A stretch of 64,000 nucleotides of DNA from Bacillus sp. FJAT-29937 (GTDB lineage: Bacteria; Bacillota; Bacilli; Bacillales; Cytobacillaceae), in the NCBI RefSeq assembly GCF_001509555.1, contig NZ_LMAS01000006.1, positions 140,878 to 204,877 of the forward strand. The letters are read 5' to 3'. Positions 1-9,300 of the stretch are shown here, piece after piece. The notes beneath the pieces are model-generated. The model saw only the letters and a program-made list of their open reading frames with translations, was not told the DNA's origin and ran no database searches. Numbering within the stretch: position 1 is the first letter of the stretch; the number at the start of each line of letters is the position of its first letter. A program made the position numbers and the translations under genes.

Positions 1-167
1 TTCCTCTCTTCCTTGTTTATCGTCGCTGTTAAACATTGTAGACAAGAAGGAATAAAATGACTCCTTTTCTTTTTACACAATTATATGGACATAATCACAA
101 CATCTGCTATTTGGGACATTTACCAGGGAGAGCTTTGACAGAAGTTTGGAGTATTAATAATAAATGA
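1..167. other. Left-edge sequence without a recognisable gene
   Basis: AT-rich sequence between the window edge and the terminator of the siderophore operon. I see no convincing reading frame or repeat here. It may be the flank of a gene lying to the left of the window. Confidence 0.4.
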
Positions 168-207
168 AAAATCCCTTGAGACTTTACTTCACAACTCTAG
201 GGATTTT
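168..207 (-). terminator. Intrinsic terminator of the siderophore importer operon
   Basis: AAAATCCCT (168-176) pairs with AGGGATTTT (199-207). On the minus strand the hairpin is followed by a short U run, directly after the stop codon of the last permease gene. Confidence 0.7.
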
Positions 208-213
208 GTGTTT

Positions 214-1221
214 TTATTTCCTCAAAAGTAAATACATAAAATACGGTGCCCCAATGAGTGCAACGACAATCCCAGCTGGTATGCCATCAGGGTCAACGAG
301 ATTGCGGCCTATCGTATCAGCGAGCAACAGCAGCCATCCGCCAATCAAAATGGCAATGGGCAGGAATAGTTGGTTTCTTGGGCCGACTAAAGCTTTAGCA
401 ATATGCGGGGCCATGAGCCCGACAAAGGCGATTCCTCCTGTTACCGAAACCGCGGATGCTGCTAGTGCAACCGCTGTTAAAAGCAGGACGATCCGCTCCT
501 TTTCAATGGATACACCGACGCCGATGGCTACTGGTTCGCTCAGACTAAGGAGATTTAACCGATTGGCTTTATATAATGTAAAAGGTATAAGGATGGCGAG
601 CCAAGGAAGAATGGCCCATATAAAAGGCCAATCTGTGCCCCAAATATTCCCTGCAAGCCATTTGGCGATAAAATCTACTTTTTCCCGTTCAGCAGATGAA
701 ATCAGAACGATCATTACTCCGGAAAGGGCCATAGAAAATCCAACCCCAATGAGAACAAGTCTTACGGGCTGAAGGCCGGAGTTTTTGTTATAGGCAAATA
801 GATAAATGAAGCCAGCGGTGAGTATAGCTCCAACAAAAGCGATAATCGGAAGCAAATAAACAAATGAACCCGCTGTAAGCGGATAGAACAAAAAGAATAC
901 AGCAATGGCTACACCTGCTCCCGAGTTAATGCCGACAATACCTGGGTCAGCTAAATCATTGCGGGTGATGCCTTGTAAAATGGCGCCAGATAGGGCTAAA
1001 GCCATTCCTGCTAGCAATGTGATAAATATTCGCGGCAGTCGAACGGAAAATAATACAAACTCCTCTTTAAACGTCCCATAACCTAAAATAGTTGGGATGA
1101 GGCGGTTATAGGAGAGAGCGGAGTAGCCCATTCCCATACCAATAAAGACTGTCAAAATAATTAGTGCAAATAAAATGGCTAATGTTATACGTTGTTTTCT
1201 TATTAAGGCCGGATCGATCAT
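214..1221 (-). CDS. FecCD-type siderophore ABC permease, second subunit
   Basis: A 335-residue polytopic membrane protein of the FecCD/BtuC permease family. It would form half of the channel that moves ferric siderophore across the cytoplasmic membrane. Family marks are LPRIFITLLAGMALALSGA near residue 55, GINSGAG near 95, and GGIAFVGLMAPHIAKALVG near 260, the region that contacts the ATPase. Its start overlaps the end of the upstream permease gene by 4 bp, so the two are probably translationally coupled. It is the last of four genes, in the order ATPase, binding protein, permease, permease. Expression should follow the Fur-box promoter near 4062. The exact siderophore cannot be read from this subunit. 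Confidence 0.9.
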   Translation of the reverse strand: MIDPALIRKQRITLAILFALIILTVFIGMGMGYSALSYNRLIPTILGYGTFKEEFVLFSVRLPRIFITLLAGMALALSGAILQGITRNDLADPGIVGINSGAGVAIAVFFLFYPLTAGSFVYLLPIIAFVGAILTAGFIYLFAYNKNSGLQPVRLVLIGVGFSMALSGVMIVLISSAEREKVDFIAKWLAGNIWGTDWPFIWAILPWLAILIPFTLYKANRLNLLSLSEPVAIGVGVSIEKERIVLLLTAVALAASAVSVTGGIAFVGLMAPHIAKALVGPRNQLFLPIAILIGGWLLLLADTIGRNLVDPDGIPAGIVVALIGAPYFMYLLLRK

Positions 1222-2228
1222 GAGAATACTTTACCTCCTTTGTGTACGATGAATAGAAAGAATGGCAGTCCAATCATCGAGACAATGGCGGCTACAGGTG
1301 TTTCAAATGGAGAATTGATCGTACGTCCCAATGTATCTGCGAATAACATAAAGGTCGCTCCTGTAATGGCAGACATCGGAAGGATAAAGCGATAATCCGT
1401 TCCAACGATCGCACGGACGATATGTGGAACCATTAACCCGATGAATGCCATATTTCCGACAAGTGCCACAGACGCACCAGCTAGAAGAATAATGATAATA
1501 AATAAAAGAGTTTTTATTCGTGCCGTGTTTTGCCCTAACCCAACAGCCACTTCCTCACTTAAGCTCATAATGGTGAGTTGCCTTGAGAGGAAAAGAGACA
1601 TGAGTATGCCAATCGTGATGAAGGGAATGATGGTTTGCAGCTGGCTCCATGAAGTTCCGATTATTCCGCCTGCAGTCCACATTGATACATCTTTTGAAAT
1701 TTTAAAATAAATCCCGACTCCCTCCGCGATGGCGTGGAGGAAGGCTGATACTGCAGCCCCTGCTAATACGATGTGAAAAGGGGAAAACCCTCCTTTTTTC
1801 ATCACTCCCATACTAAAAACCATCACCGCACCGCCGGCCGCACCAATAAAACAAGCAATCATAATGCCGAAGTAATTGGCAGAAGGGATAAATGCAATGG
1901 TTAAAGCGAGAGCAGCATTGGCTCCAGCCGTTAGCCCAAGTAAACCGGGGTCTGCCAGTGGATTTCTAGTCATTCCTTGCATAATGGCCCCTGAAACAGA
2001 TAAAGCTGCACCAACAAAAATGGCTGCCACTTCACGTGGAAAGCGAATTTCACGGATGATGGACAATTTTTCACCGGTTGCCTGGGAAGTAAGGGCGAGC
2101 CATACATCTTTTACTGTGGTGTCTGCAGCTCCGAATACTAAAGAAGCTATAAACATACAAAGAAAGGCAAGAATTCCTGCTATTAGCTTCAATGTAAATG
2201 AAATGGAAGATCGGTTGTTTTTTGTCAT
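1218..2228 (-). CDS. FecCD-type siderophore ABC permease, first subunit
   Basis: A 336-residue FecCD/BtuC-type permease, the partner of the gene that follows it. It has about nine to ten hydrophobic segments. Motifs are RFPREVAAIFVGAALSVSGA near residue 62, GLTAGANAALAL near 100 and NMAFIGLMVPHIVRAIVG near 258, close to the same positions as in its neighbour, as expected for a paralogous heterodimer. It starts about 70 bp after the binding-protein stop codon. Like the rest of the operon it is expected to be induced by iron starvation through Fur. Family assignment is firm; substrate is inferred from the binding protein. Confidence 0.9.
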   Translation of the reverse strand: MTKNNRSSISFTLKLIAGILAFLCMFIASLVFGAADTTVKDVWLALTSQATGEKLSIIREIRFPREVAAIFVGAALSVSGAIMQGMTRNPLADPGLLGLTAGANAALALTIAFIPSANYFGIMIACFIGAAGGAVMVFSMGVMKKGGFSPFHIVLAGAAVSAFLHAIAEGVGIYFKISKDVSMWTAGGIIGTSWSQLQTIIPFITIGILMSLFLSRQLTIMSLSEEVAVGLGQNTARIKTLLFIIIILLAGASVALVGNMAFIGLMVPHIVRAIVGTDYRFILPMSAITGATFMLFADTLGRTINSPFETPVAAIVSMIGLPFFLFIVHKGGKVFS

Positions 2229-2297
2229 TTTATCTCACTTTTCCTATTAATAAATGAGGAAAAGGAATTCTTCTAATAAGAATCCCCCTTCGTATAA

Positions 2298-3227
2298 TTA
2301 GTTGCCTAGAAAGCTTTTCTTGAAGAAGTCTAATTGAAAATCAAGTGTGATAGGATCATTGAAATAGAACTCTTTCATATTAGCTTCATATACATGATTA
2401 TTTTGGACAGCAGGAATGTTTTTGTACGTATCTGTTTCTTGGAATGAGTTATCTGTTTCGCTATTTTTGCTTATGATTAAATAATCTCCGGCAAACTCAG
2501 GGAGAACTTCTAAAGATAAAGCATAGTAGCCGTCTATTAACGCCGTTTCTTTCACTTTTTCAGGCATATTTAATTCCATTTCTTGATAAAGAATTTCTGT
2601 GCCGCGGCCCCAGTTATCGCCGTATACATAAAGCTGCTTGTCAAAGTTTTCAATGACAGAAACGGTTGCATCTGCACCAATCTTTGCTTTAATTTCATCA
2701 CCAGCTGTTTGGGCACGCTTTTTGAAATCGTCAATCCAAGCTTGAGCTTCTTTTTCTTTATTTAATAGTTTGCCAATTTCTAAGTGTTGTGTTAAATAAT
2801 CTACTTTCCCGTATGTATAAGTAACTGTTGGTGCAATGTCGTTTAATTTATCAATGTTTTTAATATTTGATAATCCAATGATCAAGTCCGGATCTAATTC
2901 TATTATTTTCTCTAAGCTTTCATCAGACACTTCTGCTACGTCTTTTAATTTTGAATCAAAACGAGGATTCATTTTTGACCATGAATCAACCCCGACAAGA
3001 TTCACATCCAATGCCATGACGTTACCCGCGAAAGAGGAAAGAACAATGACACGTTTTGGATGAGCAGGGACTTCGATTGGGCCGTTTTCTGATTGATACG
3101 TAGTGGTTTCAGTTTTGTTCACATTTTCATCTGCTTTTGCAGCGCTGTCATTTTCGGCTGTTTTATTACTGCAGGCGCTAATGATCAGTACACATAATAG
3201 TAAAAAGGGAAATAATAGTTTTTTCAT
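2298..3227 (-). CDS. Siderophore-binding lipoprotein, FhuD-like
   Basis: The extracellular receptor of the importer. The start chosen at 3227 follows an AAGGAG ribosome site and gives 309 residues, opening with a lipoprotein signal peptide whose lipobox is IISAC. A PeripBP_2 fold is indicated by HPKRVIVLSSFAGNVMALDV, by LEKIIELDPDLIIGLS and by a C-terminal FYFNDPITLDFQL segment. The last segment and YVYGDNWGRGTEILYQ resemble remembered B. subtilis FhuD rather than the catecholate receptor FeuA, so a hydroxamate siderophore is the likelier ligand (inference). The gene lies 14 bp after the ATPase gene, in the usual lipid-anchored receptor role. A longer frame from 3266 overlaps the ATPase gene and lacks a ribosome site. 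Confidence 0.88.
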   Translation of the reverse strand: MKKLLFPFLLLCVLIISACSNKTAENDSAAKADENVNKTETTTYQSENGPIEVPAHPKRVIVLSSFAGNVMALDVNLVGVDSWSKMNPRFDSKLKDVAEVSDESLEKIIELDPDLIIGLSNIKNIDKLNDIAPTVTYTYGKVDYLTQHLEIGKLLNKEKEAQAWIDDFKKRAQTAGDEIKAKIGADATVSVIENFDKQLYVYGDNWGRGTEILYQEMELNMPEKVKETALIDGYYALSLEVLPEFAGDYLIISKNSETDNSFQETDTYKNIPAVQNNHVYEANMKEFYFNDPITLDFQLDFFKKSFLGN

Positions 3228-3241
3228 TGTTCTTATTCTCC

Positions 3242-4024
3242 TTAAAGTAAATTGTAAGTTAGACACATCGGTTTGTTTGTGCGCGGATCCCGCCCTATTT
3301 GAGCATCAATATGGAAAACTTGCTCAAGGACGCTAGGATCAATGACTTCTTCGCAATCTCCAGCCTTTACGATTTCTCCATCCTTTAAAGCGATAATAAA
3401 GTCAGCAAAGCGGGCAGCTTGGTTTAAGTCGTGAAGCACCATCACAATCGTCCGTTCTTGCTCGTGATTGAGCTTTTGCAAAAGCTCTAACACTTCTAGC
3501 TGATGGGCCATATCAAGATATGTAGTCGGCTCATCAAGAAAGATAATTTCCGTCTCTTGTGCAAGTGCCATCGCAATCCATACACGTTGGCGCTGGCCTC
3601 CTGAGAGTGAATCTACAGGACGAAATTTAAAATCGAATGTTCCTGTCACTTCTAGTGCCCAATCAATGACTTCATAATCTTTTGGTGTTAGCCGGCCAAA
3701 GCCTTTTTGATAAGGAAAACGGCCATATGATACGAGTTCGCCAACGGTTAATCCGCTTGCGCTTTCAGGTGTTTGTGGAAGAATCGCCATTTTTTTTGCA
3801 AGCTGCTTTGTATTTTCCTTTGAAATATTCCCTCCGTCCAAAATGACTGAACCTGATTGATGAGAAATAATACGGGTAATCGCTTTCAATAGCGTAGATT
3901 TCCCACAGCCGTTCGGTCCAATGATCGTTGTGATTTTTCTATCCGGAATTTTTACGGAAAGCTCTTTTACGATTAATCGTTCCTCATAGCCAATGCTTAA
4001 GTCTTCAGTATATAAGCGGACCAT
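3242..4024 (-). CDS. Siderophore ABC transporter ATP-binding protein, FecE/FhuC type
   Basis: A 260-residue cytoplasmic ATPase that powers the adjacent permeases. Visible motifs are Walker A GPNGCGKSTL near residue 38, the Q-loop ILPQTPE, the signature LSGGQRQRVWIA near 140, Walker B IIFLDEPTTYLD near 160 and the switch His in VLHDLNQAARFAD. The combination with VWIAMALAQ is typical of iron-siderophore ATPases. It is the first gene of the operon, preceded by GGGAGGT and by a Fur box at 4062-4076. Such ATPases sometimes serve several importers; here the complete cassette makes a dedicated role likely. Confidence 0.92.
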   Translation of the reverse strand: MVRLYTEDLSIGYEERLIVKELSVKIPDRKITTIIGPNGCGKSTLLKAITRIISHQSGSVILDGGNISKENTKQLAKKMAILPQTPESASGLTVGELVSYGRFPYQKGFGRLTPKDYEVIDWALEVTGTFDFKFRPVDSLSGGQRQRVWIAMALAQETEIIFLDEPTTYLDMAHQLEVLELLQKLNHEQERTIVMVLHDLNQAARFADFIIALKDGEIVKAGDCEEVIDPSVLEQVFHIDAQIGRDPRTNKPMCLTYNLL

Positions 4025-4061
4025 TTGTACCTCCCATTTCTTTATAAGTAGAAGTTTATAT

Positions 4062-4076
4062 TGATAATGATTATCA
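4062..4076 (-). promoter_or_regulatory. Fur box of the siderophore operon
   Basis: TGATAATGATTATCA is a perfect 7-1-7 inverted repeat, the core consensus for Bacillus Fur. It lies about 40 bp upstream of the ATPase start codon. Repression by iron-loaded Fur is expected. Confidence 0.85.
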
Positions 4077-4131
4077 ATTTCACTATAATCATTACTATAA
4101 TGTCATATATTTCTAATGTCAATAATTAAAT

Positions 4132-4150
4132 GATAATGAGAATCATTATC
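4132..4150 (+). promoter_or_regulatory. Fur box upstream of the ferredoxin-NADP reductase
   Basis: GATAATGAGAATCATTATC matches the classic 19-bp Fur box at 18 of 19 positions. It ends 16 bp before the reductase start codon, so Fur bound here would block transcription of that gene. It is a separate site from the one at 4062. Confidence 0.85.
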
Positions 4151-4166
4151 TAGAGGAGTGGGCGGA

Positions 4167-5216
4167 ATGAATGAGCAAGAATTATTTGATGTGACAGTAA
4201 TTGGAGGGGGACCAGCAGGACTTTATTCGACCTTTTACAGCGGGCTTCGGGAGATGAAAACAAAGCTGATTGAGTACCAGCCGCAATTAGGGGGCAAAAT
4301 CCATGTCTATCCAGAGAAGATGATTTGGGACGTTGGTGGGCTGACACCAATTCCAGGTGCAAAATTAATCAAACAGCTTGTTGAGCAAGGATTAACATTT
4401 AATCCAGAAGTCGTGTTAAACGAAAAAGTAGAATCCATTACCCGCGATGAAGCGGGGATATTTGTCTTACATACAGCTTCAGGTAGAAAACATTATTCGA
4501 AAACAGTGATCGTTGCAGTGGGCAGCGGCATATTGAATCCTCAAAAGCTTGAGATTGAAGGAGCTGAGAGATTTGAAGTATCTAATTTAAATTACACCGT
4601 AAAATCATTAAAACACTTTAAAGATAAAACAGTGATTATTTCTGGTGGTGGAAATTCAGCGATTGATTGGGCAAATGAATTGGAGCCAGTGGCAAAAAAG
4701 GTGTATTTAACTTATAGAAAAGAAGCTTTAACAGGCCATGAAGCACAAGTGACACAGCTGTTAAACAGTTCAGTAAAGTGTTTCTTTCAATCATCCATAT
4801 CGAAGCTCATAGCATGTGAGAATCATGAGGTGATCGAGTGTGTAGAGCTGACCAATCATCAAACGGGGGAGGTTTCGTCCTTGGCTATCGATGAAGTCGT
4901 TATTAATCATGGGTATGAACGCGATACGGCATTGCTGAAAAACAGTGAGCTGCATATTAAAATAGCAGACAATGATTATATTGCAGGTAATGCAAATAGC
5001 GAATCTTCAGTCGCCGGGCTGTATGCGGCTGGAGACATTCTTATGCATGAAGGGAAATTAAATTTAATTGCTGGCGCCTTTCAGGATGCAGCCAATGCGG
5101 TCAATAAAGCGAAGCAATTCATTGACCCAAGTGCATATTCAGCCGGAATGGTATCCTCTCATAATGAAGTGTTTAAAAAGCGCAATCGGGAATTAGTGAA
5201 GCAAATGATGAATTAA
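4167..5216 (+). CDS. Ferredoxin--NADP(+) reductase, thioredoxin-reductase-like
   Basis: A 349-residue FAD/NADPH flavoenzyme of the Bacillus YumC/YcgT type. It has an FAD-binding VIGGGPAGLYSTFYSGLR at the N-terminus, an NADPH-binding IISGGGNSAIDWANE near residue 155, and AAGDILMHEGKLNLIAGAF near the C-terminus. There is no CxxC redox motif, which separates it from true thioredoxin reductases. The start at ATG 4167 is 8 bp after AGAGGAG. The gene is divergent from the siderophore importer and has its own Fur box. It is therefore likely to supply reduced ferredoxin or flavodoxin, perhaps for iron release from siderophores, in iron limitation. That coupling is inference. B. subtilis ycgT is, as I recall, in the Fur regulon. 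Confidence 0.88.
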   Translation: MNEQELFDVTVIGGGPAGLYSTFYSGLREMKTKLIEYQPQLGGKIHVYPEKMIWDVGGLTPIPGAKLIKQLVEQGLTFNPEVVLNEKVESITRDEAGIFVLHTASGRKHYSKTVIVAVGSGILNPQKLEIEGAERFEVSNLNYTVKSLKHFKDKTVIISGGGNSAIDWANELEPVAKKVYLTYRKEALTGHEAQVTQLLNSSVKCFFQSSISKLIACENHEVIECVELTNHQTGEVSSLAIDEVVINHGYERDTALLKNSELHIKIADNDYIAGNANSESSVAGLYAAGDILMHEGKLNLIAGAFQDAANAVNKAKQFIDPSAYSAGMVSSHNEVFKKRNRELVKQMMN

Positions 5217-5347
5217 ATCGGCAGGATGGGATCCCCTGATTTTTTCCTTTACAAATGTTTTGAAATGGTATACCTTCAATTCAATATAATTATGCTGCAA
5301 TAAATTGCTCTTAATAAGACGGATACTATTACAAAGGAGGAATTAAT

Positions 5348-6193
5348 TTGAGAACATTCCATAGAGAGCCAAATGTGTTTGTTGGAGAAGTCAATATAAA
5401 AGTAAAAGACTTACAAGCCTCAATCCACTTTTATCAGAATTTAATGGGCTTCAAAGTATTAGAAGAGTCTAGTCACAAAGCTGTCCTAACAACGGATGGG
5501 AAAACACCATTAGTCACGCTTGAGCAGCCTGCAGATGTCATCCCGAAAACTGGCCGTACGTCAGGTTTATATCATTATGCCATTCTGCTGCCAACCCGAG
5601 CTGATTTATCTGTCTTTTTGCGGCATTTACTTCAAACTGGCTACCGATTTGGAGCGGCCGATCATTATGTGAGTGAAGCTTTGTACCTTAATGATCCAGA
5701 TGGAAATGGAATCGAAATCTATCGTGACCGCCCGTCTGATGAAAGAACTTGGAAGAATGGGTTAGTGGATATGGCGACGGAACAGCTGGACGGGGAAGGG
5801 ATTTTGGCTGAAAGCAATGTGGAGTGGACTGGTTTGCCTGCTGATACTCTGATGGGGCATATTCACCTGCATGTAGCTGATCTCCAAAAGGCAGAGGATT
5901 TTTATACGAAAGGCCTTGGTTTCCAGACGGTTAGCTACTACCCGCAAGCTGTCTTTCTATCAACCGGAGGCTATCATCACCATATTGCCATCAATACTTG
6001 GCAAGGAGTGGGGGCTCCAACCCCTCCGGAAAATAGTGTAGGGTTGAAATGGTATACACTTGTTTTTCCGGATGAGGCAGCACGAGACAACGTGGTTGCA
6101 CAGTTGAAGGGAATCGGTGCATCGGTTAAAGAGGAAGAGGATTATTATGTGACAAGTGATCCAGCTGGGAATCGGATTCGGTTGGTGATTTAA
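5348..6193 (+). CDS. VOC-family ring-cleavage dioxygenase, CatE-like
   Basis: A 281-residue protein with two vicinal-oxygen-chelate modules, roughly residues 10-120 and 165-280. Metal ligands typical of extradiol dioxygenases are visible in LYHYAILL and in the second module's GHIHLHVADL (His near 171), GGYHHHIAINTW and the acidic residue near the C-terminus. The layout and SEALYLNDPDGNGIEIYRDRP match B. subtilis CatE (YfiE), catechol-2,3-dioxygenase, which removes catechols including those related to siderophores. It begins at TTG 5348, 5 bp after a strong AAAGGAGGA. A palindrome GGTATACC at 5267-5274 lies in the upstream region and may be an operator. A glyoxalase-like role is a less likely alternative. 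Confidence 0.8.
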   Translation: MRTFHREPNVFVGEVNIKVKDLQASIHFYQNLMGFKVLEESSHKAVLTTDGKTPLVTLEQPADVIPKTGRTSGLYHYAILLPTRADLSVFLRHLLQTGYRFGAADHYVSEALYLNDPDGNGIEIYRDRPSDERTWKNGLVDMATEQLDGEGILAESNVEWTGLPADTLMGHIHLHVADLQKAEDFYTKGLGFQTVSYYPQAVFLSTGGYHHHIAINTWQGVGAPTPPENSVGLKWYTLVFPDEAARDNVVAQLKGIGASVKEEEDYYVTSDPAGNRIRLVI

Positions 6194-6204
6194 GTAGATA
6201 AAGC

Positions 6205-6248
6205 AGGCCTAGAGATGGAGAACACAACCATCTTGGGCTTTTTTTATT
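6205..6248 (+). terminator. Intrinsic terminator after the VOC gene
   Basis: GCCTAGAGATGG and CCATCTTGGGC form an imperfect stem followed by seven T residues. Confidence 0.6.
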
Positions 6249-6342
6249 TTGGTTGGAGAATTTCCCTCTATTTTTGCCTTTTCTTCTATTTGCAGAGTAT
6301 GATTAAATATATAGAATGTATCCTCGGAAAGGAGCGATGCAT

Positions 6343-9300
6343 GTGGAACTGCATTTAACTCAAAAAATGATCAAAGACATGTGCGGTGCTGTCTCCTTCA
6401 AAAGAGGAGACTCTTTTTATCGTGCGGGCAAGGTAATTATAAATAAATACAGTCATAATCGCTGTGAAGCAACGGTTATTGGTACGGAAAACCTCCATGT
6501 GACGATTGAAAAGGACCATGCTGGCGGTATACAGACCGCATGCAGCTGTCCAAAGCTTGCTTCTGTCAAAAATGATTGCCAGCATATTGCGGCTGTTTTG
6601 CTAGCTGTGTACGATCGGCAGCGTCAAGGGGCAGAGCTGATGCAGAATGATTTGCTGACGGACGGTCTGCTTCGGCTTTTCAATGATCAGCCCGTTCGGT
6701 CAAGCGGCGAGCAGCTTCATTTTGAAAATAGACAAGTTCTTGCAGCAGAGTTCATCTGTAAGCCGGTGGAAATGGGCCAGGGTTCATGGATGATGGGGGT
6801 CGAGGTAAAAGTAGGTCCCGTTCATGTCCAGGATATTCGGGGATTTCTGGATAGAATAGGGGCCGGCCATTCTTGCGAGCTTTCAACACTTTTTACGTAT
6901 GATCCGGGGATTTATTGCTTTCAAAAGGAAACAGATGATGTGATTCAGGAGCTCCTTCAGGTAAGGCAAGATGAAAAGGCTCAATCGGACGGTGAAAAAA
7001 GTGACCACATGCTTATGATCCCGTCTTCTTCTTGGGGCCGGATTCTGCCACTCCTTATTAAAGCTCCACTCGCTAAGCTTACGTATGCTGGAAATACGTT
7101 TAACCGACTACAGCTGTCAGAAGAGGTCCTTCCATTACAGTTCGACTTTGAAGAAAGTGGAAGAAACAGCTATCGGCTGCGTATAAGTGGGATGGACCGT
7201 TTGAAAGTGATGGATTTATACAGGGCTGTCTTATATGACGGTCGAATCATTCAGCTGATAGAAGAGGACAGTAGGCGTCTAATGGAATTGAAACAAATGC
7301 TCGAAACGACAGGAACGAGTGAAATTCCGATTTCGAGCAATCAGGTTGACTTTTTCCTGGAAAAAGTGATTCCTGGCTTAAAAAAAATCGGAAATGTTCG
7401 TCTATCAGATGCCATTGCTAATCGGCTTGTGAGGGCTCCGTTAATCGCGAAGCTTTATTTGGATCGGGTAAAAAACCGTCTGCTTGCCGGGCTTGAGTTT
7501 CATTATGAAAACATCGTTATCAACCCGTTAGAGGGACGGGAACCGCCTGCGAGTATCATGCTCATAAGGGACGAAGAAAAGGAAGAGGCAATCCTTCAGC
7601 TGATGGAGGATAGCTCTTTCGGAAAAACAGATGGCGGATATATTCTGCAGAATGAAGAGCTAGAGTTCGAGTTTTTATGCTACACCGTTCCGAAGCTGGA
7701 GAAGCTTGTGCAGATTTATGCCACAACAGCGGTAAGAAATCGGATTTTCAGAGAAAACGCCCGTCCGCAAATTAGGGTGAGGGTCAAGAAGGAACGCACC
7801 AATTGGCTGGAGTTTAAATTTGAAATGGATGGCATACCTGAACAGCAAATCCGCGATATTTTACAGGCTTTAGAGGAAAAAAGAAGGTATTACCGTTTGC
7901 GAAACGGATCATTGCTTTCATTGGAAACACGGGAGTTTGAAGAAATACAACGTTTCCTGCGTGCCGTTCCTGCCCAAGAAGAAGATTTAGAAAGCGGATT
8001 GAATGTCCCGATTGTTCAAGGGCTTCGGCTGCTAGATTTGGCAGAGGGGAGCCGCGCCTTTACATTGGAGGAATCATTTAAGCAGTTTTTAGAAAAGCTT
8101 CGCAATCCTGAGCGTTTCGAGGATAAGGTTCCAGAGCGGTTAGGGCCCATTTTGCGGGAATACCAAAAACAAGGCTTTAGATGGATGAAAACACTTGCTG
8201 GTTATGGGTTCGGAGGGATTCTTGCAGATGATATGGGCTTAGGGAAGACGCTGCAGAGCATTGCTTTTATTTTATCAGAGCTTTCAGATATCCGTGAGAA
8301 GAGGGAGCCTGTTCTGATCGTATGTCCATCCTCATTAACTTATAACTGGCTTAGCGAATTGATGAAGTTTGCTCCGGAAATTGTAGCATTGGTGATGGAT
8401 GGCAGTAAAGCAGAGAGAGCCCATTTGCAAAGGGGATGCAATGATATGGATGTAGTTATTACCTCATATCCCCTGCTGCGCCGCGATATCAAATGGTACG
8501 AGAAACAAACCTTCCATACAGTATTTTTCGATGAGGCTCAGGCTTTTAAAAATCCGATCACGCAAACAGCGAGAGCGGTTAAAAGAATAGGGGCGAATCA
8601 CCGTTTTGCCCTCACCGGGACTCCGATTGAAAATTCCCTTGAGGAGCTTTGGTCAATTTTCCACGTAGTCTTTCCAGAATTATTTATGGGGTTACAGGAA
8701 TACAGTTACTTGTCAAAAAAGGCAATTTCCAGAAGAATACGTCCTTTTATGCTTCGCAGGCTTAAGGAGGATGTTCTGTCAGAGCTCCCTGAGAAAAATG
8801 AAGCGGTGGTATCAGTGGAACTGCTCCCCGACCAGAAGAAATTGTATGCAGCCTATTTAGCGAAGCTTCGTCATGACACCCTTAAACATTTGGATAAGAA
8901 CACACTCAGGAAAAATCGCATTCGGATTCTTGCGGGATTAACTAGATTAAGACAAATTTGCTGCCACCCAGCATTGTTTGTAGACGGCTATAAAGGAAGC
9001 TCAGCAAAATTTTTGCAGCTTATTCAGCTCATTGAAGAGGCAAGGCTTTCCGGAAGAAGGGTGCTGATTTTCTCCCAATTCACAAAAATGCTTTCGCTTA
9101 TTGGCAGAGAACTGGTGAAACAAGGTCTCCCTTTCTTCTATTTGGATGGTCAAACTCCATCCGAAGAACGTGTGGACTTATGCAATCAATTCAATGCAGG
9201 AGAGCGTCACTTTTTCCTCATTTCCCTGAAAGCAGGCGGGACAGGGCTCAACCTGACTGGTGCTGACACGGTTATTCTATATGATCTTTGGTGGAATCCG

